DNA from: Zopfochytrium polystomum
Lineage: Eukaryota > Chytridiomycota > Chytridiomycetes > Chytridiales > Chytridiaceae
Reading direction: 5' to 3'
Length of the DNA stretch: 64,000 nucleotides
NCBI GenBank assembly: GCA_025765615.1
Contig: JAIVFJ010000091.1
Location: 186,001-250,000 of the forward strand
Of the stretch, positions 45,601 to 57,750 are shown in pieces. The translations under genes were made by a program, and so were the position numbers. Numbering within the stretch: the stretch's first letter is position 1; the number at the start of each line of letters is the position of its first letter. A model generated the notes under the pieces. It saw only the letters and a program-made list of their open reading frames with translations. It was not told where the DNA came from and searched no databases.

Positions 45601-46385
45601 GGAGTGATTGTGATGGGCGCCACAAATCGACCGTTCGATCTCGACGACGCGATACTGCGCAGAATGCCTCGCCGTGTGCTGGGTGAGTCATTGAGTTGAA
45701 TAGCGGCTTTTGCTTTCTTTTTTTCTCCAGCTTGACGAAAAAGCGTTGCTCAACAACGTCCAAACCACTAGTGGACCTACCGGACGCTGCAGCCCGCGAA
45801 AAGATTTTGGCCTCCCACCTCCGGGACGAAGCCTTGGCCCCTGATGTTTCGCTGCAATCGCTTGCAGAACGGACGGTTCTGTACTCTGGCAGCGACCTCA
45901 AGAACGTTTGCATTTCCGCGGCGCTGAACAGTGTGAAAGAAACCGTCGCTCGAGAGCTTTTCGAGCCAAAGTCCACAGCAACGGCTTCAGCGCCCGTCAC
46001 TTCTTTCTCAACAGAAAGTACGCCGTCCTCCTCAGAATCGACCGACCCATCCATTCCACCACCCTCGTCCAGTTCACCAGAATCCCTAATCAACACCGAG
46101 CAACCCATGAGCACCAGCGAGATCTTGAACCGAATCGAAGCGATCGACTCATGGGCCGACGTGTTGCCATCCGTTGCGTCCGCTTCTTCCGCCGTTCCAT
46201 CTCGCGTCCTCAACGCAGCTCACTTTGAAGGAGCGCTGAAGGAAGTGCCGCCAAGTTTGACCGAGGAAACTCAAACGCTGGTAGAACTCCGAAAATGGGA
46301 CGATCTGTATGGAGAAGGGGCGGCGAAGAGAAAAGGGGCCGCGCGGAAAGGTTGGGGGTTTGGGATTGCCGCTGAGGCAGTTTGA
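42637..46385 (+). CDS. AAA+ ATPase, meiotic (Msp1/katanin-like) clade, probably mitochondrial
   Basis: Exons: 42,637-45,103, 45,158-45,682 and 45,772-46,385; the frame closes at 1,201 residues. The N terminus (MRAAAVARRPRQAASAAS...) is Arg/Ala/Ser-rich without acids, like a mitochondrial presequence. A long middle region carries an acidic stretch (DDEEFDEDEEGEEEED). The single AAA module is in exon 2: FGPPGTGKTMLAKA (Walker A), VVFLDEVDALFG (Walker B), GATNRPFDLDDAILRRMPRR (sensor and arginine fingers), continuing across the last intron into VDLPDAAAREKIL and SGSDLKNVC. This clade extracts or remodels membrane or filament proteins. An Msp1-like quality-control role at mitochondria fits, but the long N-terminal region is not typical of Msp1 itself. 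Confidence 0.88.
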
Positions 46386-46559
46386 AGGGATTATCAGTGT
46401 GACCTCTTTGAAACAAGCTCGGCTGTGTAATTGCGATTGTGGGATAACGTAAACATAGGGTTTATTCGCTCAAAACTTTCGCTACGTTCTGTTTGTACTT
46501 GTTTGTGGGGACTGAGTGTGAGTGAGTGTGTACGTGTGTGCGTGTGTTCGTGCAGCGAT

Positions 46560-48426
46560 TCAGGTCTTCGTGAACCCAGCAATTCCTGAAACGACAGCGC
46601 CGAAAGCAAAGAAACTAGATGTGATGCTTGACAGACTGTCCGCCGCGGCGCCAAGATAACGCCTTGGGTCCCAACCTCCATCTGGTCTGCCTCTGATCAG
46701 CAACTCCAAAATCTCCATGCCGTCCGCGCTGGCGTAACGAACACCGCCCCAGCGCGCCATACCCCACGCAATGACCGCGTTCGCAAACACGTCAGACACG
46801 ACGATGAGCGCCCAAAGCGCGGCCTTGGTGTATGGAACGGCCGGGACGAGGCCAACTGCCACCCCTTGGCCGACGGGAATCGGCAGCGCGTCCCCTCCGT
46901 CGTCACCGACGAAAGTGCCGCGGAACGGGTTGTCCCTGCCTGTCCCCAGCATCAGAAACAGGATGCCGAACCCGCCGCCGGCGAACGCGCCCATGGCTTA
47001 CGGTCGAGGCGTAGTGGGTAACCGCGAGGAGGCGGAGCCGCGCGGCGGCCGTGTACGGCGGGTTCGGCTTGTCGGCGGCGGCGGCGGCGTTGCGGCGCGG
47101 TTCGCGCTCTTTGGAGGTTTGCGGCCGGGGTCGGGCGCTTGCTCGCTCCGTTGGCGAATTGGCGCTTCGAATGGGCCTCGGGCGAGCCTGTACCCGTGGC
47201 GATGGTGGAGGAGGCATCGTCCATGGGTTACGAGCGGAGGCTACACTGACGTCATCCCAGTCATCCTCAGGTTCGCCCAAGGCTGGCGGAGCCGGAAGCG
47301 CGGCGTCTGCTGGATCTGGCGGAGCGCGGTGGCGGCGTTGACGCGTCAGGTACTCGAAGGACGGCAGCGCCTGGACGAGCCAAAGGTCGTTCCCTCTGTG
47401 CTGGGGTCTACCCTCGCCGAGCCGGATCCACACCATCACCAGCGTTGTAATGATCCACTGCCAGACGTAAACTAACGCCGCGGCGGCGGCAGCCTTCGTC
47501 ATGTCCACCTGAAGAGCGAGGATGGCTCTCGAAACGGCGCAGAGCATCAGCCGGACGCAGAGTCCGTAGCTCGTCAGAGTGCCGGCGGCGTATTCAAGCT
47601 CGAGGGTGCTTTCGCGGTGTGGAGGCTGTCGTTGGGACGGTGGGTGTGTTTCTGCGAAATCATCCAAGGGAAGTGAGGGGTAATCGGGCGTGTTCGAGTC
47701 AAAACCGATTATGGCGGCTGCCTTCGATGCGGCCGGGGCCGGACGCCGCAGGAGTACTCGGCGGAGGCGAGGAATGTCGGGGAGAAAGAAGCAGAACAAT
47801 TGTCCGCACCAATCGCCTGACACTGTCGATTGTCGTTCTGCAAGTCAGCAAAACGACCAAGAGCGCAACGCCTGTCCCGATAGCGCTCAGGATGGTTCCC
47901 ATCGATGCGTCGGGCATCTTGCGTGCTGTGTATAGAACGACAGAAATTATTTGCGTGCTCCACATGACTGTCATACCGAGCGCTGAAAAGATGCCGGCCG
48001 CAGAAAGAAATGTAGGAAAGCCTCCACCCGCGGGTAGTAGGAATGTGAATTGCTCATCGGACGTCTGATTGGTGCAGTTCGGGGTTCCATGCGGAAGCGA
48101 AAGTTTCCGTCTTCCGCCCTTGAGCTTCATCGATTCGATGGCGCTGTTGCATTCCGCAAGAGGCTGTCCCTCCATCATTGATCGTCGTGAGCGTCACTGC
48201 ACCGGAAATGTAAAGAGCGGAATAAGCGGGAGAGCCACATCAGAAATTCGATGGCCACCTCTCCGTAAAGCATTGTGGCGGCGTGGTACTTTGCCCTAGG
48301 TACTCGAATTGGAGACAGCTTGTCAATTACCCCAATCTGAACATTTACGAAAGCGCGAAGACTCGCAGGGCTTGTTTCTTGCCTCCACGTCCACAGCGAC
48401 GAGCGGTTGTCGTTCGGAATTGGCAA
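46560..48426 (-). CDS. Polytopic membrane protein, exon structure unresolved
   Basis: Three minus-strand blocks with strong hydrophobic segments appear to form one gene, or possibly two. Block 1 (about 48,178-47,850): GIFSALGMTVMWSTQIISVV and GTILSAIGTGVALLVVLL. Block 2 (about 47,720-47,000): YGLCVRLMLCAVSRAILAL and AALVYVWQWIITTLVMVWI, then an Arg/Pro-rich loop. Block 3 (46,994-46,560, ending at the stop): GFGILFLMLG, ALWALIVVSDVFANAVIAWG and SSFFAFGAVVSGIAGF. About seven helices in total. Block 3 has an in-frame stop just before its ATG, which sits in a good initiation context (GCCATGG), so it could be a separate 144-residue gene. A further frame at 48,426-48,178 may be the first exon. No family recognised. 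Confidence 0.45.
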
Positions 48427-48429
48427 GTC

Positions 48430-48949
48430 GGTGGAAGGTGGGATCGATTTTCCAGAACCGGAACGCAGCTACATAACACGGCGAGATTGTTCCAGGTTGT
48501 TTGCGAGTCGCACCATCCGTTCAGACATTTTTCGCGGCATGCCACATCAAATATCAAATTCTTCTATCAGCAGCCTCCTGTTAAGCTGATAGAAGAGGGC
48601 AATTGCAATAGCAAGATCGTGCGTTGGGCAGTGATCGAGAGCTCAATCTACTTCCTCGCCCGCCCTCCACCACAAAATGACTATCACAAGTGTGCGACTA
48701 TGACAATACCCACTCAGCAGTACATATCGTGTTGCAAACTGTTTAGGAGGAAGCGCAGAATCCCGACAGGTTGTTGAATGCCATAGAGAATATGTTACAA
48801 CAGTTGCGCTCAATTTCAGTTGAACGCCTCAACGATCTAGAATCGAAAAACTCCACCTCCATCTTCAAGAGCAACGAGCAAGGCCGTCAAAGAGGAAGGA
48901 AGCAAGGAACTTCCCGCAATTAAAGAAACTAAACTGATGCGGCCACTTC
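48430..48949. other. Intergenic, no gene seen
   Basis: Lies between the membrane-protein gene and the end of the kelch gene. Contains a short perfect inverted repeat, TATCAGCAG...CTGATAGAAG-like, near 48,560-48,590. No convincing coding stretch. Confidence 0.45.
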
Positions 48950-51900
48950 TCACGCCCTGCCCTCCTCCATGCCAGCCTCCGCCACGCCATCCCCGCCCCC
49001 GCCGTCAACCACTTCCCCGACCACGACTTCCTCCGCACCACCCACAGCACCACTCGCACCAGCCCCGACCGCGACGCCCTCCGCCTCTGCTCTCGCCTCT
49101 TCCTCCTTCTCCACAACAACCCCTGCCGGCGGCGCCGGCACCCTAAACTGAGCGGCCTGCGCTCGCCACCATGCCATATCAGCGGCGGAGGTGGCTGCGA
49201 CGGGGTCGCCGACGGTCGGGTCGATGATGCGGAGGCAGGCGCGCGGGACGAGGCCGGTGCGGCCCGAGTTGTGGTTGAAGCAGCGGAGGAAGGATGAAGA
49301 TGCGTGTGGTGTTGACGTGTTTGACTGTGGAACAGACGTTTTTGGGGAGAGTGGTGAGAACTGTTTAGCGGTGGAGTCCCTCAACAAGGAAGGAAATGAA
49401 GGCCCAAGCGATACTTACGGGGTCTGGCATGAGAGCGATGCGATCGCCCATCCGCTGTTCAACCACCACGAAAGAAAAAAGGAGCATCAGTCAGTAAACA
49501 GAGAACGAAGTAAAGAAAAAAAAACAGCGCAAAGAATTAACTCACCAGCTCCATCTCATCCTTCCCAGCCGGTTCATGCGGCAAAACGACAACCGCCTGC
49601 ACCCTGCGCCCACCCTCCGCCTCCTCCTCTGCCGCTTCGTTCTCCACCCTCCCACCGTCGCGGTCAACTCCGTCCGCTCCACGAAGCACCTCGCGCAACG
49701 GATCGTTGGCATTCAGCGCCTCCGCGTACGACGGCAGCTCGGGGCCGCCCGCTGCGTGGGTGACGGTGCGTGCCGGCGCGCGGAAGGTGAACGGGGCGGC
49801 GGCGGGCGCCGGGGCTGTAACGGCCGGCGCGGGCGGGGCCAGGGAGTTGGAGGGCTGTGGCGGCGACGCGGAGGAGGGGGAGGGTGGCGTAGAGTGGGGA
49901 CCAGCCGTTGAGGACGAGGAGAAGACAGAAGTGGAGGAGGAGGAGGAGGAGCCTTGAGCGGCTCTGGCGGGCAGGGATGGGAGGTCCTTGTCGTGTGTTC
50001 GCACGGAGGGGGCGACGGTAGTTGATGGCTGGCTGGAGAACGCGGTGGTCGACGACGGGCGGCGGGGATAGGAATGAGTGAAGGAACCGTTGTTCGACAA
50101 GAGAGATCGCGAGTCGGAGTTGCTGTCAGGTTTTGGTGGCCCAAGGATCAGATCGAGCCGGGAGGATGACCGTTTTGCCCGGCGATGCTTCCGCCGAAGG
50201 ATCCAGACGAGCGTAATTACGGCGGCAAGGAACGCAACGAAGACGACAACAACAATAGCCGCAATCATGACCCGGTTGATAGCTCCTGAACCTGAGCTGC
50301 CCGGATACGCTGTTGCAGCTTTGACAGAGATAGAGGTTAAACTCGCAATTTTTCAGTGGACGCAGGCTTACCTCCGCCAACTCTCACAAACACAGTTGGC
50401 GTCGATGTTGTCATTGTCCAGTTGGCATTTGAGATGTTGTAGCGGAGTAAACCACCCGGTTTAGTCGTGTTAACGTACTGTGATGGAAGCAGTGTCATTG
50501 AGGGATAGGCGACCAAAAACCACCCGGAAACATACCGGCAACATGACTAGTAGAGTCCCATTGCTTTCGCTAGCATCACTTCCGTACCACTCCATCAGAG
50601 CCTCGGGGTACGCCAAATCGCTGCGGTTCCAGTGCGGTGTCATGTTGTACCAACGCCACGAGTAGGGCACCGTCGCATCCAGCTTCCAAAGGTCCGTTCC
50701 CATATTCTCGTCGAACGATCCGCCAAAGTAGTACGCCGCGCTGCCATTGGTCGCAGCGAATCCAAACGACACCGGCTTGGTCATAAAATCCCAGCCAGGC
50801 CCGTACAGAGCCTCCCCGGGGGTAACATAGTCGAGGGACAAGGAAGTGTTGACATACACGGTGCCAGTGAAAGTGTCGTTGCTCGTGTTGTTGCCGGAAT
50901 TATCGAGCGGACCAGAGTAGTGAAAGCTAATGGTGCCATCCACGCGGCCGCTGTTGGCGTCAAGGGGGAGGAACAGGTTTCGGGTTTCGACGCGTGTCAG
51001 AGACGTTGAGGTGGAGGAGACGGACGCGTAGATGCCGCCGTAAACGAGCATTATGTCGGCTGTGTTCCCGGGGCCGGTGGCGGGAAGAAGGACGGATCGG
51101 GCTTGGGATCTGGGAGCAACAGTGGTGTTCCCTTCCGCCAGTCCACTAGCGAACACGGAAACGGCGGCGGACGAGCTGTTGAGAGAGGGGAGCAGGATCT
51201 GAAATCGGTCGTTCAAGACCGAGAAGTAGGACTTTTGGCCGCCGTAAACCGTCAAGCTGCCATCGACCCCAACCTGAACGACGTGGTTGTATCGTGCCGA
51301 AAGCGACGCCGGCACTGATGTATAATTCGTCCATGACTGAGTGTCCAAGTTGAGGGCATGTATGATACTGTTCAGCGACGCTGCATCAGAGGGGACGACG
51401 GGATTAAGTGGAGAACACATTTCAATTTTCCAGGAGGATTCACACCTGTGTCGGCCGTTGTAGTGACAGATGGGACTTGCAGGGCTCCGCCAACGATGCT
51501 GGGCAAGGGGTGAGCCCGAACAGATACAAAAACGAGCGAAATTAATGGCCTGAACTCACTAGACCGTCCGTCCAAACAGCGTCGCCGAGTGCCCGCACAG
51601 CCCCGACGGCATCGCCAACTGATCCCACACCTCCCACTGGTCCTCGTCGATCGTGTACACCAGCACCGCGTCCGTGCAAACGGGGTTGTCCTTGGTCGGC
51701 TGGTTTGCATCGACCTTGCTGGAGCTCGGGAACTGCGAGAGGCCGCCAAAGATGTAAATGAGACGGTTGTCAACCTTGACGGTGGCGGCCATGCGCGGGA
51801 TCGCGGGCGGGTGGGCGAGGAGGTAGTTGGACGGCTCGGCAGGGAGGACGGAAGTCGCTGCAGCGGGGTAGGAGACGGTGATGGTCGACGCTGTTGCAGT

Positions 51901-52128
51901 GATCGTCGTAGTCGGGCTGCCGGCGCGATTCTGTAGGGTCGTCTGGGACGACGAGGAGGAGGAGAAGGAGGTCATCGTTCCATTTGTAGTCTCGATCGCC
52001 GTCGCCGCCGTCGTCGTCGTCGCGGTTGCCGTCGGTGCGAAGACGGTAGTGAGGTTGGTCTCCGCCGCCGTCGCCCCCACCGATGCCAGCGACTCCAGCT
52101 CGGTGGTGGTGGTGTCGGTCGACGCCAT
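48950..52128 (-). CDS. Kelch-repeat / transmembrane / SH3 receptor-like protein, 7 exons
   Basis: Exons: 52,128-51,560, 51,498-51,446, 51,380-50,536, 50,477-50,372, 50,318-49,546, 49,454-49,419 and 49,324-48,950; the frame closes at 918 residues. The outer part has kelch-type blades (RLIYIFGGLSQF, VYIVGGALQ, LTVYGGQKS, AAYYFGGSFD) and many N-glycosylation sequons. One transmembrane helix (about 543-566) is followed by RRKHRRAKR, then a Ser/Pro-rich linker. An SH3 domain (about 763-825) runs VVVLPHEPAGKDEMELRMGD ... GRTGLVPRACL and is assembled across two introns around a 36-nt exon. The topology suggests a surface sensor that recruits Pro-rich cytoplasmic partners. No classical signal peptide is visible at the chosen ATG, so an upstream exon may be missing. 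Confidence 0.85.
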
Positions 52129-52551
52129 TTGCGGGCTGGCGCTGTTTTTTCTTCTTTGAATATATTAACAACAATTTCCAAAAATGGACACAAACTCAAA
52201 AAAAAGAATTTTTTTTTTCACTTTCTTCTTCGTTTTTTAAATGCGAATTGCGGCAGCCTTTGTTTGTCTTTGGCCGCGAGCCCCGCACTGCCTGGTGTAA
52301 AAAACAAACTCAAACAAGAACAGGCCGCCTTGCGGCAAAGCACGACGGGGCTTTTTGGGCAGTCCTCGCTTCTGAATTCACTCGCATTAGTTCCCTTTAT
52401 GGCGTCTGGGAAAAGAATTCTAAACACACAAAAGAAGTACTGTGGCGGCCAAGATGTGTAGTTTAGAAGTGCGGGGGACAGGAAGTGAAAGGAAAACTCA
52501 CGAACATCAGGTTAGCTAATTCTCTCACACACTCTTTCCGACCGCTAGTCC
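52129..52551. other. Intergenic, no gene seen
   Basis: 5' flank of the kelch-SH3 gene and 3' flank of the WD40 gene, both on the minus strand. A run AAAAAAAGAATTTTTTTTT occurs near 52,199-52,218. Confidence 0.5.
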
Positions 52552-55500
52552 CTATCCCTCAGGAGTAGCGGCAGCTGTCACCGTTGTTGAAGCAACCACT
52601 ACGACGCCGCCGCCGCCGGTGTTACCGCTGTTTCCTCCACCAACCCACGAGCGCAGCGGTCGGAACCACGACCCTGATGCACCAGGAGCGGACGAGCTCG
52701 GGTCTCCAACAGCTGCTACCGACGGCGGGTGCGGGCGGCGTATAGGAGACGGTGACGGTGAGGCAGGGAGTGGCGACGAGGCAGTCGGGGCAAGCGGGGG
52801 TGGGAGAAGTGACTGCCGTCGAGTGGGAGGTGCGACAACCCGTGGTGGACGGTATGCCGCGCCAGGGCCTGGTGGTGTCATTGGTGCTTGCTGTTGCTGT
52901 TGTTGAGGTGTCTGCAAGTTGGCTGGTGAGGGTGTTTTCGGGGTGAATGTGGCCTCAGTCATGGGAGGAGACGACGCTGGCAACGGCATCAGCGAAGAAA
53001 GTATGGACAATTGCCGTCGCTCGTTCGGATCCGAGTCTTTCCTGTCATCTCGGTCAGACTCGTCTGTGTCGTCGAATTTGGCGGCAGGCGAGAGAGCGCT
53101 CGAGGGAGGCGGTGGAAGCAACGGACTGAGTGGAGGCGTGTGCGACCCAGATGGGTTTGGCAACGCTGGGTCGAAGGAGGCGTTCGGCACATAGGTGCCG
53201 TCGGATTTCTCAGCGTCGATGCGATCATCGCCGTCCTCTTCAGCATCTCCGTATTCCCCATCGGGGTCCAGCTGGGTCGGAGATCTGCATGGAGGAGCGT
53301 CCATTTGGGCATCCTCTTCGGACTGAGGTCGCATTCTCTCCGAATCTAACCGCACACGGCGACGCGCTGCAACTGCTGCCTGGAGCCTGCGGTCGCGGAA
53401 GCTCTCACTGTCTGCGTCGCCATCGTCATCGCCCACAGAGATACCATCACTGCCTCCGGTGCGCTTCACGCCCCTGCCAGGAGACATCGCGAATGTGAAA
53501 TTGTTGACGTCGCTTCCCGCAGCATCTTCGTCGTCGACTCCAATGCCCCAGGCACTGCCACCGGCCTGGATACTCCAGCGGCCCGCAGTCACAGCGGCAG
53601 CGGCTGCCGCGGCCTTGGCTGCGGCCTTGGCGGCCGCAAGTGCAGCAGCAGGATCCTCCTCTTGGGCGTCGACACCGTCTGGCGATGTCTTCCGGCGCTT
53701 ACCGGCGCGCTCCTCCTCTTCCCGCTCTTTTCGCCACCACGCAACGTCATCATCCACCTCTACGTCGGAGTCCCACTCTGAGTCAGTTTCCCACCCGCGG
53801 CGAACATGCTTTCTCGTGTACATCCCCATGGGGCCTCCACCACCAGAGCCGCGAAAACCGCCGCCGTCATCGCCGTCGTCCGCATCACCTGCCGCGAGCG
53901 GCGTCCAGGGACTCTCGAGAAGATGCCGCATCGAAGCGACCTCGAGTTCGATTTCCATAAATGCGGCGTCGCTTTGGCGCAGAATGTACTCCAAGGCCCA
54001 CCCATGCGCTTTCTGGATCTGAGCCAGCTCGTCGCGGTACGTCTTCATGACATCCTTTGCTGCTTCGATCTCGTCCTCACAGTCACGAACGTGAGCGCGA
54101 GCCGCTGCGAGCTCAGCACGAAGCGTCGCAATGTCAGTGCGGGCGGCAGCAAGCTCGGATTTGAGCCGAAATTTCAAGCGATTCTGCTTAGCGAGAAGAG
54201 ACTGTGCGGTCGCAAGCTGAGCTCGGAGTGCGGAAACATCGGCTGCCAAGTCACTTGGACTCGGTCCAGAAGGTGCCGTCGGGGGTGGTGCGGTCTTGCT
54301 AATCGGAGAAACAAGGGCGGCCAGAGTGCTAATGAGGGAGGACGAGGAAGGCTGTGCAGGAAGGGGTTGCGGTTGAGGGTTAGTGGGCGGCCGAGACGGT
54401 AAAGGCCCATTCCGGTCGGTGCTAAGAGCCGTTCCATCGAGGGCAGCTCTCTGATCAAAAGACTGTTGTGCTTGCAGTTCCAAATTGCGGTCTCGGTCCA
54501 AGGGTCCATTGGCAACGTTTCGCACCATCGAACCGATTGACTTTCGAGCGTTCCTTTCTGTGGGAGACACTAAAAATGACAACATCAATAATTGCTCATT
54601 CAAATTCAACTCTTGCCAACCCAAATGAGGAGAGTGAGAGCTCACCAATCTCCCAAACCTTGACAGTTCCGTCGATCGATCCTGTGAAGAGCTTGCCGTC
54701 GGCACCAGCACAAAGTGCAACGACTGCTTCTTCGTGCTCTGTTAGCGTCCTCACGATGCGACCTTGTCTGACATCCCATTCAACCACCGCTTTGTCGTCA
54801 CCAGCGGAGAACAGCCTCCCCGCAGCAACTGTCACGGCTCTAACAGCCGCCCCGGAAGAATGGCCGCGCAAAGAGCGGAGACACCGACCGGACCCTGTAT
54901 CCCAAACTTTAACAGATCCATCGCGCGAGCAACTGTAGAGAAGGTCCCGGCCAAGACAGAGGGAGGTGACCCAGTCGCGATGTTCTTCAAGGACCATGAT
55001 GCATTTGCCAGAAGCGAGGTCCCAAACGCGGACCGTGTTGTCGTTTCCGGCTGAGTACAGGCGGCCGTTATTGGCGCTGGCAGGGCAGGCGGTGAGAGCG
55101 AGAATCCAGCGAGTGTGCCCAGCAAGAACCCAGTGGCGGCGACCAGTGTCCACGTCCCATTCGTTGATCAAGCGATCTGCCCCACCTGAGTATAGGCGAC
55201 CCTCCGGAGATACGCAGACAGCATGGACGTATCCGTCGTGGGCACGGTAAGAGCGAATGGGCTGTGCCGTTGCGAGGTTCCAAAACGTGAGACTACCATC
55301 TTCGGAGGCGGAAAACAGGCGACTTGAGTTGGGAAGGGTGCAGAGAGCAGTGACGCTTTTCTTTGTGTTAAGGGTGGGATTTGGAACCGACGTGGCCAGA
55401 GTGCGACAGTCGAGCCCTGTCGCAAGATCCCACTCTGTAATTGTACCATCCCGACCGCCAGCGTAAAGCCTGCCGCCACTTATGCAAATACTTGTGATGG

Positions 55501-55837
55501 GTCGTCTGTTGTATGTCCATGAAGTTAGCAAGGTGATAATGGATCATGAAGTGAAAGTGCAAGACCTCGGCCGCGAATCAAGCGTCTGTGAAGATCGGTC
55601 ACCAGGGGAAGCAACGCTGCCGCGGTCTGTAGCTGACGTTGGCGGAGATGGCGGAGACGGCAGCCGCTGCTGCGATCCAGCCTTTTGAGGATTCCTTCCA
55701 TGAATGACCGCTGAAAGATCCCCGATCGTGTGAGGGTTGTCTCTGGGAGACGGTGGGGCTGAAAGGACAAGTGCTTCATCTGCATGTGGTGCCGCATCGC
55801 CAGGTGAAGTCGGCGTCAGCTTGTGTTGATGCGGCAT
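52552..55837 (-). CDS. WD40 propeller plus coiled-coil protein, 3 exons
   Basis: Exons: 55,837-55,566, 55,505-54,646 and 54,569-52,552; the frame closes at 1,049 residues. Intron 1 has a textbook TTGCTAAC branch site. Residues about 90-377 form seven WD repeats, with endings EWDLATG, FWNLATA, EWDVDTG, VWDLASG, VWDTGSG, EWDVRQG and VWEI. A coiled coil follows at about 485-597 (DVSALRAQLATAQSLLAKQN; TLRAELAAARAHVRDCEDE). The last 450 residues are acidic, then Pro/Ser-rich, and probably disordered. It is likely a scaffold; I do not assign a specific orthologue. The dispersed repeat copy B begins about 130 bp upstream of the start. Confidence 0.88.
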
Positions 55838-55969
55838 GACGCCGATGGCTGTTGATAGAGACGTAGCACGAGTTGGTAGCGAAATTAACTCAACCGGTGC
55901 GGAAGTAAAATCCCGCGTCGATGACTCTAATCAGGCTTCGCAAGCAATCTCTCCACAGAAAAAGTGTAT

Positions 55970-56095
55970 CGGAATAAACTTAGCGACGGGAAGAAAGTAA
56001 TCCAAATGCGGAATACCTTCAAACGAAAGAGCAAAAGGAAAGTTAAAAACCCCTCAAAACGAACTGGGACAGTGGAAACAGAGAGAGGAAAGAGA

Positions 56096-56139
<44 letters not shown>

Positions 56140-56613
56140 GGCGCGGCACAAGTGGCCGAAGGCCGTTGAGTGCAGCGCAAGGCAAGAGATGGCGGCGATG
56201 ATGCTGCGCCTTTCTGTTTTGCAGTCACGTGATCGGCGGCTGATTGGTGATGATCGAAAGATCGCTCTGTCGAGCCGGCTAGCGGTGGTGGTGTCGGAAT
56301 CATCGCTTTTCCGACGCTATCGCAGCCGCAGGCCGCGCTAGCGGCGGTGGTTGGTGCTGTTGGATCGGAAAAGTCGCCGCTGCAGCCGAGGTCCACCCTG
56401 GCGGCGGTAAGGTCGATGGTGATGGTAGGCTGATGGTGCCGCGGCCGCAGGCCCGCCAGCGCATCCTGGCGACGATTCAGTCTCGCAAATTCGCGGCTTC
56501 CAGGCCGGAGGGCACGAGATTGTTGGTGAGGAAGGATGGAGTAGGTAGGATGGGCTGGATGGACGCGATCGCGGGGGGCGAGTGTTCGTAGGGACACTCA
56601 CCTATTCTCAAGA
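55970..56613 (-). repeat. Dispersed diverged repeat, copy B (upstream of WD40 gene)
   Basis: Counterpart of 14,519-15,070. Same order of blocks: GCGACgGGAAGAAA, ATGCGGAATACCTTCAAAC, AAGTTAAAAA...CTCAAAACGAAC, then a (GA)n expansion (about 56,099-56,137), TTGCAGTCACGTGATCGGCGG (about 56,219), and CGTAGGGaCACTCACCTATTCTCAAGAA. It sits at nearly the same distance from a minus-strand start codon as copy A. Confidence 0.75.
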
Positions 56614-57750
56614 AAAAGTTTCTCGAGTATTGTTGATTTTTCGTTGGAAATCGACCACAAGGCCGTGGAAGGACCGGCTGGAGTGCAGGTGGGTGCGGGT
56701 GGGTGCGCCGCCGGCTGAACGCAACTACCGTCGTGCAGGGTGAGTGGGCGAAGGGGACCCTGCTGCAGCGGCTGAGGCTGAGCAGGTCGTCGGGGGAAGA
56801 CAAATTTGGGGCGCTTTTTTTTTTTTCCGAGGCCAAAACCATTGAAGGGCAGGGCGAGTGAGGGCGTGCCAGTTCTCGTCGAGCCGGGCGCAGCCCATGG
56901 GCTGAGTTGTAAATAATAGTTGACAACAACCGCTTTCGCGAGCTGCCATTCCATTTTCGCCAATTCGCCTTCTGTACTCCCCGTCGGGCCGTCTGGATAG
57001 TCCAGTAGTTTTCGTGTGCCAACTAAATATTTATCCAAACTTCTTAACTAGAACGCCAAAAAGGGCTTTTCTGAGACAAAAACCAAGACAAGGAGGAGAA
57101 GCTTGGGGAGGCACTTTCCAGCGGGGATGTATGTACGACCAATGAGCGGGACGGATTCTTCGGTGCAATCACGATCCTTCAACGAACTTCGATCGGGGAG
57201 TACCCCTTCAAGAAAGTTGCCTCGCATACGCAACGCGTGCCGGCCAGCCGCAAGACAGCGCCCTCGCACGGGGAGCCTCTGCCTATTTTTGCAGGTCGGA
57301 CATGCGCGCAGGGCCACGAGACCCGGAGGACGGCCCGGGTGTTATGATCCCGCAAGCGACGGCAATCGGCGGCCGCGCGCCGAGAGAGGACAGCCCTATT
57401 GCCGAACGATTACGCCATAAGTGTTCTTCAAGTTTACTTTACGTTTAATCGATCGTTGCGACAGTCTTCCTTTGGGCATTCCAGAACAACTACTGTTCCG
57501 TCTCGTGTTTCGAGTTGCTAACACCCAACGAGACGCAAAGTCCTCCTTTCTTCCGTTCTGGGCCACTGCAACCAAAGCATTTGAAAGAAAAAGAAAAAAA
57601 AAAGAGGCTGCACACAGGGATGGGCTGACATCCGAACTTGAGCAGTGAGAATCACTGCCAGAAGCGCGTTCTCTTTCTTCGCATCTTTAGGACCGCAGTA
57701 CGGGGTTTGCTAAATGATTCGAGCACAGTGTATTGGCGGGCAATCCGCGT
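56614..57750. other. Intergenic, no gene recognised
   Basis: Short overlapping frames on both strands without family motifs. A frame at 57,103-57,420 (plus) is open but Arg-rich and uncharacteristic. Contains an A/T homopolymer near 56,816-56,826. Confidence 0.45.
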
